Assembly (NCBI GenBank): GCA_963682025.1
Contig: OY821517.1
Span: 301,386,844 to 301,450,843, forward strand
DNA: 64,000 nt
Reading direction: 5' to 3'
Origin: Cordilura impudica
Lineage: Eukaryota > Arthropoda > Insecta > Diptera > Scathophagidae
The notes under the pieces were generated by a model. The model did no database searches, was not told the origin of the DNA, and saw only the letters and a program-made list of their open reading frames with translations. Below are positions 32,881 through 44,103 of the stretch, one piece after another (within the stretch, counting starts at the first letter, position 1; each line of letters begins with the position of its first letter). A program made the position numbers and the translations under genes.

Positions 32881-33234
32881 ATAGTCAAATTTATTACACC
32901 TATTAATCAGAAATCCAAAAATAAATTCTGTAACACCATTTATAATCATCTAAAACTGCCTCCCGATCTTTACAAATCGCAAAAATATTAATTAGATTTT
33001 TTGTAAAATATTGTTAGTTTTTGTTTTGGGAGAAATAAATGACTTTACTTATTCGATCTAGTCCCCATATAGTAATATTATCCGATATGAACTTTTTCAT
33101 ATGTATGGACCACAAATTCATTGAAATGTCATTTAAAGTTGGTTTTTGCTTATTTTTTATATTCAATTATGATCTACCAAGTTGTTATATGGTATCGTAT
33201 AGTCGGTCTAGACCGACCTTCACTTCCTTACTTG
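32881..33234 (+). mobile_element. Helentron-like element, copy I (5'-truncated)
   Basis: The hairpin half of the family: TTACACCTATTAATCAG, the decayed middle, then GGTATCGTATAGTCGGTCTA, GACCGAC and CTTACTTG at the end. The microsatellite half is missing. One base of the palindrome's far arm is changed. Confidence 0.7.
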
Positions 33235-33362
33235 TGTTTTATATATTGGGGCCTTATAAACTCGAAAATCACAATGCTATACTTTTGTTGGGCAAGTCTT
33301 TTTATGTTTTCTTGTCAGAAGTAATTTACCGTTAGGCTCTATCTAAAGTTTGTCAACAGAAA

Positions 33363-33790
33363 TCTATAGTATTAATAGGCAAGGCGATTTCTTGTGACCG
33401 ATATAAAAATTTTGACCAAAAATACCTCATTCGAGAGGTATTTCTTTTTAACTGTCCACCAGGTTTACATATTTGCACCGTCTCGAACATTTTTTTGGAG
33501 TAATGCTAATTTAAAGTTGCTACTAACACATACATAAAATACATACTGTGTGTGTGTTTATTATAAATATCAGAAGCCCTGTGACGAATTGTGAATTGGT
33601 TAATATAGATTAGCATACCTGTAGGCTCCCTTAAAAATTATTTATTAGCAAACCCATTTTTATATCATCGGTGTGTTCAACAAATATTTATAATGAAATT
33701 TAATGAATTTCATTTAAAAAGTGTTGAATTGTGAATTGACTAAAATTAATTAGCATACCTTTTGGCTTTTATAAAATTATTTATTAAATG
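33363..33790 (+). mobile_element. Short Helitron family H2, copy c (3' end lost)
   Basis: Starts TCTATAGTATTAATAGGC and follows the family to about 33650. A second piece repeats the GTGAATTGACTAAAATTAAT / TTAGCATACC part up to about 33790. The hairpin and CTAG end are absent. Non-coding. Confidence 0.65.
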
Positions 33791-33948
33791 ACCATGGGAC
33801 GGTCGCTATTGCAATGTCCCCATCCAGATTGACTTAAATTGCCCAAAAATCAAGATTATTACATTGTTTACGTTTATAGCATTTCTTTTTGAAAGGACTT
33901 CTAAGTTTCAAGGAATTAAATTTAAAAAATATATATTAAATACATATA

Positions 33949-35606
33949 CACGCCGTTTCACTTGAATAACACACTTGGCAAGGTGCATTTCATTTCACGA
34001 TAGCTTTTAAACAAATGAAAGTGAAGAATAATTCTTGGCTTGAGTTTATAGTTAAAGTATTTAGTTTGTATTAGCAATAAACAAAACCAAAATTTATTGA
34101 GTATTTTTCAAGTTACAGGGCTTAAAAGATAAATAACCTAAAAATAGCGCGTACATTTTGCTTCAGTTGAATAGCACACTTTATTTTAAACTATATTATG
34201 TAAATATTATTTAATTAATTTTAAACAACTTGTTGTGGCTTAATTATATAACTTATTAATTTATAAATATAATTTAATAATGGGTAGAACCTCCTTTGTG
34301 TAGAATAACTTCATAAATCCTATTTGGTAAGGAATCATAAAGCAATTTAATATAGTCAAGGGAAATTGAAGCCCATGCTTCCCGAATAGCCTGAATTAGC
34401 TCAGCTTTGGTAGAAAACTGTCTCCCTGACTCATAAAATTTTCTGACCAAACACCCCCAAACATTTTCGATAATGTTAAGGACCGGCGAGGATGGACGCC
34501 AGTTTAAGAGATTGACATTTTTTGACACGCTCCATGATTTGACAACACGGGCTGTATGAATTTGAGGCATTGTCCTGTTGGAAAGTCCATGAAAAAATCC
34601 CAAAAAGACCTTCTAGTGGGGGAAAAGCCTTTTCCAAAACTCCTTTGTACGATTGCGCGTTCATCTTGGGAGTCAAAAATTGAAGCTCATATGTACCAAA
34701 ATAGGATATGGCTCCCCAGACCATAACTCCGCCGACTCTGCAGTGCAGACGCTCCAAGTGATGGGTCTCCTTCCTTAAATCATGGAAGTTATAGTTATAC
34801 CCGTCAGGGTTCTCGAAATTAAATTTTTCCTCATCAGAGAATACAACGCGCTGCCGTCCTGTGTTTCATGACATGTAGTTTCTACAGAAACTAAGCCGAG
34901 CTTCTTTATGTAGAGGGTAAGTGGTGGTTTTTTTTTCTCTAACTTTAGGTGCTTCAGATGTTTAGCGTTAGAAATCACCCGTCACACAGTAGTTTTACTT
35001 GCGTTAACTCCAGCTTTTGCTCTTATTTTGTAAACAGAGTCATGCGAATTGGAAGCCTCGCGCAGTATAGATCGCTTATCTGCATTGGAAAGTACACTAT
35101 TTACACGACCGTTCACATATTTTTTTCCATAATTTGAGCTGTTCTGAATAAAATTATATACAACTTTTCTCCTTCTTCCACTTTTTTTTTTGCTATTTCA
35201 GACACAAAGAGGTCACATTCCTGATAAGTTTTTGTTTTAATTTGTTCCTCGTTCGTTAAGGCTGTACAACGACCCATTATTATTGAATATTATTAAAATA
35301 TATTTTAAATATTCAAAATAATGGTATACTTTATCTTGCCGATGATCAGCACGACGTAAATCAAACTTAAACGCAAATGTGCTATTCAAGTGAAACAGAA
35401 AATGAATTAGAATTTGAAGGAAACGAAAATTAAATCAACAGAAAAATGTAACGGTAAATTCTCAGAGCTTCAATTTTGTCGCAGAGAATGTGGATAGGAA
35501 GACGAAAAAATTAGTACAACAACAAGTACAATTCAGTCCATGAATATTGGTAGATAATCAAATAGAAATAAAAAATTGGTATGTGCTATTCAAGTGAAAC
35601 AGATTG
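33949..35606 (-). mobile_element. Tc1-like transposon with inverted pairs of direct repeats
   Basis: 1,658 bp with TA duplications (33947-33948, 35607-35608). A motif GTTTCACTTGAATAGCACA occurs at both ends (about 33954 and 35600, inverted) and again about 200 bp inside each end (34161-34178; 35379-35397). This is the IR/DR arrangement known from Bari-, Minos- and Sleeping Beauty-type Tc1 elements, where each copy binds transposase. Between them lies a broken transposase gene. Confidence 0.8.
34274..35277 (-). pseudogene. Tc1-like transposase, disrupted
   Basis: Starts at ATG 35277 (MGRCTALTNEEQIK) and ends at 34274 (LHKGGSTHY). Blocks: ISNAKHLKHLKLEKKKPPLT (DNA-binding region), HCRVGGVMVWGAISYFG, FQQDNAS carrying the second catalytic Asp, and LNIIENVWG with the catalytic Glu region. 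Several frameshifts are needed to read it through, and a first-Asp block (FSDEEKFN) lies near 34830. Typical family length is about 340 residues, which fits. Non-functional. Confidence 0.8.
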
Positions 35607-35696
35607 TATAAAATCAACGCAGTTGCTATTAATTTCCAATGAAAGAAATAATATTAGCAATTTTATTCCTTGAATTCACAAATTAATAACAATAGC

Positions 35697-35862
35697 GGTA
35701 AAATTTGTTTTGTGCTTATTTTCTATATCCAGTTATTGCCTCAGCAAAGTTTAATCCAAGACCCTCTCTCGAAGTGCATGATGTAGGGTCTCTTATAGTC
35801 GATCTATATCAACTACAACGTTCTTTCTTATTATATACTATTTTTACAAACATAGAAATAAA
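35697..35862 (+). mobile_element. Helentron-like fragment, copy J
   Basis: The hairpin end only, decayed (TTTTCTATATCCAGTTA, then TATAGTCGATCTATATCAAC and TTCTTTCTTA). It abuts copy D tail to tail. Confidence 0.5.
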
Positions 35863-36643
35863 CAAGTAAGAAAATTATAGTCGGTCTAGACCGACTATAC
35901 GATACCCTATACCATGCGTTTATAAGCCCTATCTCTTAGGCCCAACTAACTGGACATTGAAAATAAGCAAAAACCAAATTTGAGTGGGATTTTTATTAAT
36001 TTTTTTGGCTGCAGATATGAAAAAGTTCATATCGGATGCTATATCTATAAAGGGACTAGGTCCAAAAATGGACCAATCCTGATCATGTTTGGTAAAGTCT
36101 CTTGTATTTTGCAAAAATATGTACAAACAAAATTTGAGAAGAATCAGTGCAATATTTTTGTTTTTTAATAGATTTAAGTGAAGATCGGGAAGCAGCTCTA
36201 TATGGGGTCAAAGGGATCATTTTTGGACTACTCATTAGTGGATGTAATGAACGCATACAAACCCAATTTGAGTAAGATCTATATGACAATTTGGATCTTA
36301 TGGCAATTTATGTCGATTTCATATGGGTAATTTGTATGGGGGCTAGGTCTGAACATGGACCGATTCTCACCAATTTCAATAGCGTTCATCCCATGGCCGA
36401 TAAAAGCTTATATACCAAATTTCATCAAAATATATTCATATTTGCGACCTGCAGTTTGATTACAAGCTTTACATGGACACACAGACGGACGGACGGACGG
36501 ACGGACATTGTTAAATCAACTCAGAAAGTAATTCTGATTCGATCGGTATAATTAAAGATGGGTCTAGGTCAAATATTTTTGGTTGTTACAAACAGCAGCA
36601 CAAAGTCATTATACCCAAACCACACAGTGGTATAGGGTATAAA
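35863..36643 (-). mobile_element. Helentron-like element, copy D (complete)
   Basis: About 780 bp, with CAAGTAAG, the perfect palindrome, ATACCCTATACCATGCG, a GGAC microsatellite (36485-36507) and the far end GGTATAGGGTATAAAA. The most complete minus-strand copy. Confidence 0.8.
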
Positions 36644-36715
36644 AAATCTTATTTTGAGTTAGAATGATTTGGCATCTTCTCGTTTACCAGATTTGTATAG
36701 ACTTATGCCCGTTTT

Positions 36716-37075
36716 CTCAATAGCCGATTATCTTTTATCCCAACGAGAAACTGCCGATTAAAGAAATTTGGTTTTCTCAATGTCTGGTTTGCTTCTATTT
36801 TGTCGCAAAGCTAACCGGCACTCATATGCCAATTATTTATTTATCGTACAGATAAATTATTCTCCCAACTTTCGTATCAATTTTAAGAAGCATTGCCAAC
36901 TGAAAATAATTCTCCCAACTTTCATACGTATTTTGAAAGGCATTGCCAACTGAAAATAATGTTTTTGTCGGTACATTGAGAAAACCAAAATTGTTAACCG
37001 GCAGTTTATCGGTCCAATAAATTTATGTCCTGGTTAAGTAACAGGCAGTTTGCCGATACATTGAGAAAACCGGCA
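36716..37075. mobile_element. PIF/Harbinger-like MITE of a second family
   Basis: 360 bp. Ends are TGCCCGTTTTCTCAAT and the inverse of TGCCGGTTTTCTCAAT, with TTA on both sides (36713-36715, 37076-37078). An internal segment of about 50 bp (ATTCTCCCAACTTTC ... GCATTGCCAACTGAAAATA) is tandemly duplicated at 36855-36958. Non-coding. Confidence 0.78.
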
Positions 37076-37239
37076 TTAGAGTTGCGGCTGCAATCGATTC
37101 CTCATTCCTGACGTTGCACAGTGGGTAAGAGTAGCATGTTTTCTTGCATCAAGTCAGGGAAGTTATGTTCGGATAATATATCGTTATTTTTTAGCTAATA
37201 CTATTAAAATTATTTTAAAAAAATTTTTTTTCAATTTTC

Positions 37240-37884
37240 AGACTCATGTTCGGACCTTGTCCCCATTCAAATGACCTTTATGAGATCGACTTACATTGTC
37301 ATAATATTCAAATTATCATATTGATCTCGGTAAAATTGGGGTTGTGTATGTTTATTACATCCATTTATCAGTAGTCCAAAAATAAGCCATATACGACAAT
37401 TCTTAGTCATAGGCCCTATATAGAACAGTTTCCCGATCTTTACTTAAATCTATCAAAAAAACAAAAACATTGCATAGATTTTTCTCAAATTTGGTTTGTA
37501 TATGTTTTTGCAAAAAATAGGTGACCTTACCAAATTTGGCCAGGCTCGGTCCATTTTTCGACCTAGTCCCCATATAAATATGGCATCCGATATGAACTCT
37601 TTCCTATTCGACGGCAAAAACAATTAATAACAATGTGACTTTGGTGACCTTATCAAATGTGGTCAGGCTCGGTCCATTTTTCGACCAAGTCCCCATATAA
37701 ATATGGCATCCTATATGAACTTTTTCATATTCGAAGGCAAAAAAAATTAATGTCAATGTCACTCAAATTTGGTTTATGCTTCGTTTCTATATCCAGTTAG
37801 TTGGACCTAAGAGATAGGGTCTCTAAACGCATGATATAGAGTATCGTACAGTTGGTCTAGACCGACTATAATTTCATTACTTAT
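37240..37884 (+). mobile_element. Helentron-like element, copy E (5'-truncated, internal duplication)
   Basis: Hairpin-side part of the family ending GGTCTAGACCGACTATA and ATTTCATTACTTA. The segment GGTCAGGCTCGGTCCATTTT ... CCCCATATAAATATGG occurs twice (about 37538-37590 and 37660-37712), a local duplication absent from other copies. Confidence 0.7.
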
Positions 37885-38699
37885 TATTAAATTAAAATCT
37901 ATTTTTGGTTGTTTCGGCCGATTTTTAAGCTTTTTGGAAAAACGTTTTGCCGTATTCCCAACATTCGTTGGTCAACTAGTCTCTTTTTTTATTTTTTTCC
38001 GAATTTTTTTTTTTTTTTTGTTTCAGTTACCATTCTTTTTTCACAATCAGTTCTAGTCTGCCATTTATATAAAATCAACAAAACACAGCAACAGCAGCCG
38101 TCGCGAGATCAATATGATTTCTTGGTAATTTGACTGCTGTAGGACTTGCATAAAAAGATGCATAGCTTCTAAAGAGCACAAAAAGGCAGCATAAAATTTT
38201 GCAATATAATGGTGAGATGTACCATCTTTAAAATAAACTGCAAATTACGATACGAATATACACAAATAATAACTATATGTCCACTTAAAATATAAAATTG
38301 TAGTTTTTTCTTGCACTTCCAATGTAAATAACAAAATTTGTTACGCAAATGTTAACGAAATATTTACAAAATAACCTGAGCTTGATATTTCCATAGCAAA
38401 GTTGTTTACTTTTGAAATAATATCACAAATAAATGCATTTTTACAAGGCGAAATTTTCACTTTTTTTAATCCGTTTTGCATAAAAAATTTTAATAAAGTC
38501 TGAATTTTAAGTCTCACTACAAAAACGCCAGAGCACGTTTGACATTAAATTTAACGACAAGTGATATCGAATTTTATATAGTTTAATCAGGCATCAACAG
38601 TTTTGATGATACTTAAATTTAGTTTTTTTTAATTAATTCAAGAAATCTGGCAATTCTAACCCAGTGTGCGCTGTATACAAGATCAGACACCTTCATTTA
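37885..38699. other. No gene seen
   Basis: AT-rich; T-run at 38010-38020. No supportable feature. Confidence 0.45.
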
Positions 38700-39125
38700 T
38701 TTTTATACGATAACACGCTGTGGTCAGGGTATAGCGAGTTTGTGTTGATTTTTGTAACTATTGAATTGGTGAAAATCGGTGCATATTTAGACCTAGCCCC
38801 CATAGAATCTACATCTACAAGAATAACATAAATTGCCCTAAGTTCCAAATTTTTATACTATATATCTCTCAGCAAATTTGGTCTATGAATGTTTATTTTA
38901 CACATTAATCAGTTCTTAGTCGTAGGTCGCATATAGAGATGCTCTCAATTAAAAATGCAAATATGGCATAGATCTCCTTCAAATCTGGTTATTATATATT
39001 TTTGCGAATAATAAGTGAGTATAAAATATGGTCATGATCGGTCCATTTTGGAACCTAAGCGCCACAGATATGAACAAACTCATAACAATGCCTATCAAAT
39101 TTTATTTATGCTAATTTATATATAC
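38700..39125 (+). mobile_element. Helentron-like element, copy F (old, degraded)
   Basis: Recognisable landmarks only: ACACGCTGTGGTCAGGGTAT, TTGGTGAAAATCGGTGCATA, ACCTAGCCCCCATA, TACACATTAATCAG and TGGTCATGATCGGTCCATTT. No hairpin, no microsatellite. Confidence 0.55.
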
Positions 39126-39279
39126 TTTTGTTGAGGGCTTTGTCGATTCCTTTGGAGGATTTCTGTATAGTGTTATATACCGTGAAAGGTTTTTTAATAA
39201 AGGTTTTTATGTGGTGTACAAAAAACTATATTGTTTTTAAACTCTTTCTTTTAACTCATACTCTCTGTCTGACTGTCTG

Positions 39280-39975
39280 TGTGCCATGGGTGGACCCCAT
39301 TCCCCCTTATCCAATTGATGTGAAACTTGGCCCATAGTCTTGTCGTGACTACAGATTAATTTTGGGATAGTTACGCACTGTCACGCGTGGTCACGCACAG
39401 TCACGTAGTGAGCTAAATGTCATTTCCCCTCATCCCATCGATCTCAAACTTGGTCCATACACGTGCTGTGAAAAAATGATTAACTTTGACTTAGTCACGC
39501 GCAGTCAGGCATCGTCATGCACAGTCACGGACTGATCTAAATGTCATTTCTCCTCATCCGATCGATCTGAAACTTGGTCCCTACACTTGCTGTGAAAAAA
39601 GATTAACTTTGGCTTAGTCACGCACAGTCACGCATGGTCACGCACAGTCACGGAGTGATCTAAATGTCATTTATCCTCATCCGACCGATCTGAAACTTGG
39701 TCAATACACTTGCTGTGAAAAAAGATTAACTTTGACTTAGTCACGTACAGTCACGGAGTGACTTAAAACCTATTTTCCCTTATCCGATCGATCTAAAACT
39801 TGGTCGATAGACTTGCGTTGAAAAAAGATTAACTTTGACATAGTCACGCACAGTCACGGAGAGATTAAAACCCCACTTCCCCTCATCCGATGGATCTGAA
39901 ACTTTGTCCATAGGCATGTTGTGGCAAAAGATTAATTTTAAGATACACACAGTCACGCACAGTCACGGAGATATT
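39280..39975. repeat. Tandem array, about six units of 100-125 bp
   Basis: Each unit includes CTCATCCGATCGATCTGAAA, then ACTTGGTCCATACACTTGCT, GAAAAAAGATTAACTTTGAC, TTAGTCACGCACAGTCACGG and AGTGATCTAAATGTCATTT. Units begin near 39295, 39425, 39548, 39672, 39776 and 39885. The short word CACGCACAGT is also repeated within units, which accounts for length differences. Its style (GATCTGAAACTTGGTCC) resembles unit arrays inside H1-type Helitrons, but no Helitron end is seen here. Confidence 0.85.
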
Positions 39976-40354
39976 CAAAACTCATATGCATAAGGAAAGA
40001 AAGAATTTTAATAAAAACTTTGTTTTTGTGAATTAGATTATTTTGTTTAATAAAAGATTAAGATTACGGGAGTATGTCTTAAATTTTCGAAATTGAAACC
40101 CTTTTGGTGCAATGGTTATGTACTCATAAAAACAAAATTATTAATAACCATATTGGCTGTATATAATGCACAGGGTTGCCATCATCTCTTCGTTAAAACC
40201 TTATAAAATACGAGGTAGCTATATCAAAAAAAAAAAAAATTAAATATGTCTTCACTAGAACAGACCTATGAGGAACATATGTCAGTTTGGATTTAAAATT
40301 CATACATACCACCATGTAAAATTCCCTGAAAATTTATTGTTTTGTTAAATAATA

Positions 40355-41615
40355 ACGGGTGATTTTTTTGAGGTTAGGATGTGTCAAAGAGAAAGATGCT
40401 CAGTATGCTTTGACATTTCATCATGAATAGACTTACTAACGAGCAACGCTTGCAAATCATTGAATTTTATTACCAAAATCAGTGTTCGGTTCGAAATGTG
40501 TTTCGCGCTTTACGTCCGATTTATGGTCTACATAATCGACCAAGTGAGCAAACAATTAATGCGATTGTGACCAAGTTTCGCACTCAGTTTACTTTATTGG
40601 ACATTAAACCAACCACACGAATGCGTACAGTGCGTACAGAAGAGAATATTGCGTCTGTTTCTGAGAGTGTTACTGAAGACCGTGAAATGTCGATTCGTCG
40701 CCGTTCGCAGCAATTGGGTTTGTGTTATTCGACCACATGGAAGATTTTACGCAAAGATCTTGGTGTAAAACCGTATAAAATACAGCTCGTGCAAGAACTG
40801 AAGCCGAACGATCTGCCACAACGTCTAATTTTCAGTGAATGGGCCCTAGAAAAGTTGGCAGAAAATCCGCTTTTTTATCGACAAATTTTGTTCAGCGATG
40901 AGGCTCATTTCTGGTTGAATGGCTTCGTAAATAAGCAAAATTGCCGTATTTGGAGTGAAGAGCAACCAGAAGCCGTTCAAGAACTGCCCATGCATCCCGA
41001 AAAATGCACTGTTTGGTGTGGTTTGTACGCTGGTGGAATCATTGGACCGTATTTTTTCAAAGATGCTGTTGGACGCAACGTTACGGTGAATGGCGATCTC
41101 TATCGTTCGATGCTAACAAACTTTTTGTTGCCAAAAATGGAAGAACTGAACTTGGTTGACATGTGGTTTCAACAAGATGGCGCTACATGCCACACAGCTC
41201 GCGATTCTATGGCCATTTTGAGGGAAAACTTCGGAGAACAATTCATCTCAAGAAATGGACCGGTAAGTTGGCCACCAAGATCATGCGATTTGACGCCTTT
41301 AGACTATTTTTTGTGGGGCTACGTCAAGTCTAAAGTCTACAGAAATAAGCCAGCAACTATTCCAGCTTTGGAAGACAACATTTCCGAAGAAATTCGGGCT
41401 ATTCCGGCCGAAATGCTCGAAAAAGTTGCCCAAAATTGGACTTTCCGAATGGACCACCTAAGACGCAGCCGCGGTCAACATTTAAATGAAATTATCTTCA
41501 AAAAGTAAATGTCATGGACCAATCTAACGTTTCAAGTAAAGAACCGATGAGATTTTGCAAATTTTATGCGTTTTTTTTTTAAAAAAAGTTATCAAGCTCT
41601 TAAAAAATCACCCGT
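40355..41615 (+). mobile_element. Mariner-type transposon, intact (DD41D, rosa-like)
   Basis: 1,261 bp with inverted ends ACGGGTGATTTTTT and TA duplications (40353-40354, 41616-41617). It encloses one uninterrupted transposase gene. The only DNA transposon in the window with both ends and an open gene, so the youngest or best-preserved one. Confidence 0.92.
40423..41508 (+). CDS. Mariner-type transposase, 361 aa, intact
   Basis: N-terminal helix-turn-helix pair (about residues 1-55 and 85-115, the latter with SIRRRSQQLGLCYSTTWKIL). Catalytic triad: Asp159 in ILFSDEAHFW, Asp252 in FQQDGATCHTA and Asp294 in TPLDYFLWGY. The last two are separated by 41 residues, i.e. DD41D, the signature of the rosa subfamily first described in tephritid flies. 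It cuts and pastes the element at TA sites in the nucleus. ATG 40423 is the first in frame and stop TAA ends at 41508. No frameshift or stop; catalytic residues are all present, so activity is possible. It lies about 21 kb downstream of the dsx female exon. Confidence 0.93.
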   Translation: MNRLTNEQRLQIIEFYYQNQCSVRNVFRALRPIYGLHNRPSEQTINAIVTKFRTQFTLLDIKPTTRMRTVRTEENIASVSESVTEDREMSIRRRSQQLGLCYSTTWKILRKDLGVKPYKIQLVQELKPNDLPQRLIFSEWALEKLAENPLFYRQILFSDEAHFWLNGFVNKQNCRIWSEEQPEAVQELPMHPEKCTVWCGLYAGGIIGPYFFKDAVGRNVTVNGDLYRSMLTNFLLPKMEELNLVDMWFQQDGATCHTARDSMAILRENFGEQFISRNGPVSWPPRSCDLTPLDYFLWGYVKSKVYRNKPATIPALEDNISEEIRAIPAEMLEKVAQNWTFRMDHLRRSRGQHLNEIIFKK

Positions 41616-41617
41616 TA

Positions 41618-44103
41618 TAAGAATTTAAGCATGCGCATTGGATAGCCTTGTAAATACCTTTTATATGATGTCCAATATGTAGTTTCTTTAAAAGAAATGT
41701 TAAAAATCTACACAAAAACGAAACCGGCCATGAAAATTGGTCACTTATCCAAGTTTCATCCTATGAGACTTTGATTGTCAGTTTTCTCTACTTAAAAAAT
41801 TTTTAAAAGAAAAAGTGTTTTTTTAATAATACACACAGAAAAAAGATTGGTTGGAATTCGGTTAAGACTAAAAAAATTTATTAAATTAATAACAATTTTT
41901 ATTATAATTCTTCAATATTTAATAATACAATATATTTACTTTAATAACTACTGCATAAACATAATTCTTCTGAAATAAAAGTATCTAGAACAACAAAAAT
42001 AGTTCCATTTACTAATAAAATTCTTTATAAAAAATATTCAACTAATTTAATTGAGGCAACCTTATAAATCCAAGAATTACATACTTCAATCCCAAATATT
42101 GGCAACTGCAATCTCTTATTCGTTTATAACAACATATTTTAAACCAAAAATGTTTTAACAGATATTGTAACAAATTATTGGTTACATTCCTACAAATTAA
42201 ATTTGTATTAAGAATTATTTTTCGGTTATAACAAAAGAAACCAAAACTATTAAACTATTTTAGTATTTCTAAGCAACAGAAATTTGCATGAATCAAATTC
42301 TGTTGTAAATACCGAATAAATATAAAAATATGTTTAGTCATACTGAATTTTCGAATTAAATTGTCATTTTTAAAACAAAATGTAAAAAACAACTTTTGAA
42401 TATTATATGAACATTTAAATTTTCAAATAAATATCACAACGTTTACAAAAACTTCAATGTAATTTATGTATACAAAAAAAAATGGATCATAGAAGTATGT
42501 AAATTAAATACGAAACTTGAAAGTGTATTTAAGCGCGTCTGGGAAGAAGCTTTTGTGTGACATTTATGCTTATGGTTAAGAAAAACAATCTGCCATTCAA
42601 CTGCGCACTACAATAGTCGTGTCAAAGATAGAGAGATATGGGCTGAACTCTGTGCAATATCTGTAAAAGTTATTTATTATCATATTACAATAAATCAATA
42701 CGTCCAGGATTTGATTTCGGCAACAACTCCTGACTTGTTAACGCAAATATGATAGTTCGTTTCCATGCCTGTGTTGATGGAAAAAATATTTCTAAGGACG
42801 TACGTAACCAGGAAGCTGGTCGTCACGATGTGGTCATCTTATCAGACCTTATTTAGAAATGACTAACCGCATGTCTATTATTCATGTGATTTCACCAAAG
42901 ACCAAAAATATATCGCGATGTATTGGAACACAATGTGTTTCATCCAATCAATTCTTTTCTGTAACAGAATGTCGATCAATTGACTTAAGAGCAAGTTACA
43001 TATATGTGATCATAATTTGTGTTTGTTGCATTTATTTTACTCTGTGGTCAAGTTGAGTTTCTTAAAAAAAATTTTTTTCCCAATTAATACCAATTAGGAA
43101 CATATCAAAATACCAACTTATTATTAAAGGAAGTTTTGCGGACAATATGCCGATATGTTATGATTTTTAATAAGTGGAACAGAAAAATGTTTTTCTCAAA
43201 ATTGTAAAATTTATAAAGTATGACTACCTTAGGATTAATGACTACTATTTTATTGCAAGCTATTGTCTTATATCGCTTAAATAAAAATAAATTATTAATA
43301 CAAATTATAAATAAAAGTTATTATTAAAAAAGTGTTTTAAATATTTTATATCAGCAAAAACAAACATAAATGGTAAATAAAATTAATAAATCCAACTATA
43401 TGCCACAGTTCTAACAATCGAATTTATATTTATATACAATTGCCCTTACCATTCTACGTTTATATAGATTATATAATTCAGTTATCACAAAAGAATATTG
43501 TGATAGTACATGGGACTACAAAAATTCGGTTGGCAACAAATTTGGTTGCGACAACGAATCCGTTTTCTGTGTGTACAAACATTCTGCATAGGGCAATTTT
43601 TTGTTTTAAATCCAGTTTTATCTTATCCAAGATTCATCCCGATTTGCTATGAGACCTTCATTGTCAGTTTTCTCTACTTAAAAAATGTTTTAAAGGAAAA
43701 AAATTTTTTTTTTGAAATACAAACATTCTGCATAGGAAAATTTTTTGTTTTAAATCCAGTTCTGTATCAAATCTCTCTATAAATTTAGAAAAATTAATTC
43801 AAATATCGCTTATGTATTTATGTCCTTGGGGTGTTACTGAAAGAATAATATTTTCATGTACTTGAGCCCATATTATATCAAAATAAACACAAAGTCCCAC
43901 GTCACTTCGAATTTGTAATACAAATTGGTCTTAGGCACATACGATTTTCATTGCATATATTTTCTGCATTATATGTGCATAAATCAAAATGTTTTCAATG
44001 CACATTTAAGCTGCCTCTCTTTCAGAATAATTCGGCGTTAAAAGTTTTAGAATTGCAACAAAAAAAATGGCTTTCTTAAAAGATATATTGAAAGCAATTT
44101 AAA
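41618..44103. other. No gene recognised; uncharacterised repeats
   Basis: AT-rich. GTCAGTTTTCTCTACTTAAA occurs near 41778 and 43662. The segment ACAAACATTCTGCATAGG with TTTTTTGTTTTAAATCCAGT occurs twice (43576-43615, 43718-43762), producing similar short frames. This suggests two decayed copies of a further unknown element. The small open frames at 42859-43056 and 43440-43782 show no motif. Confidence 0.45.

Noticed and set aside
39280..39975. CRISPR-like array
   Set aside because: Units are contiguous degenerate copies without unique spacers, and this is a eukaryotic genome.
42859..43056. A 65-codon frame with Cys-rich end
   Set aside because: Short, no motif, AT-rich neighbourhood without promoter or splice support.
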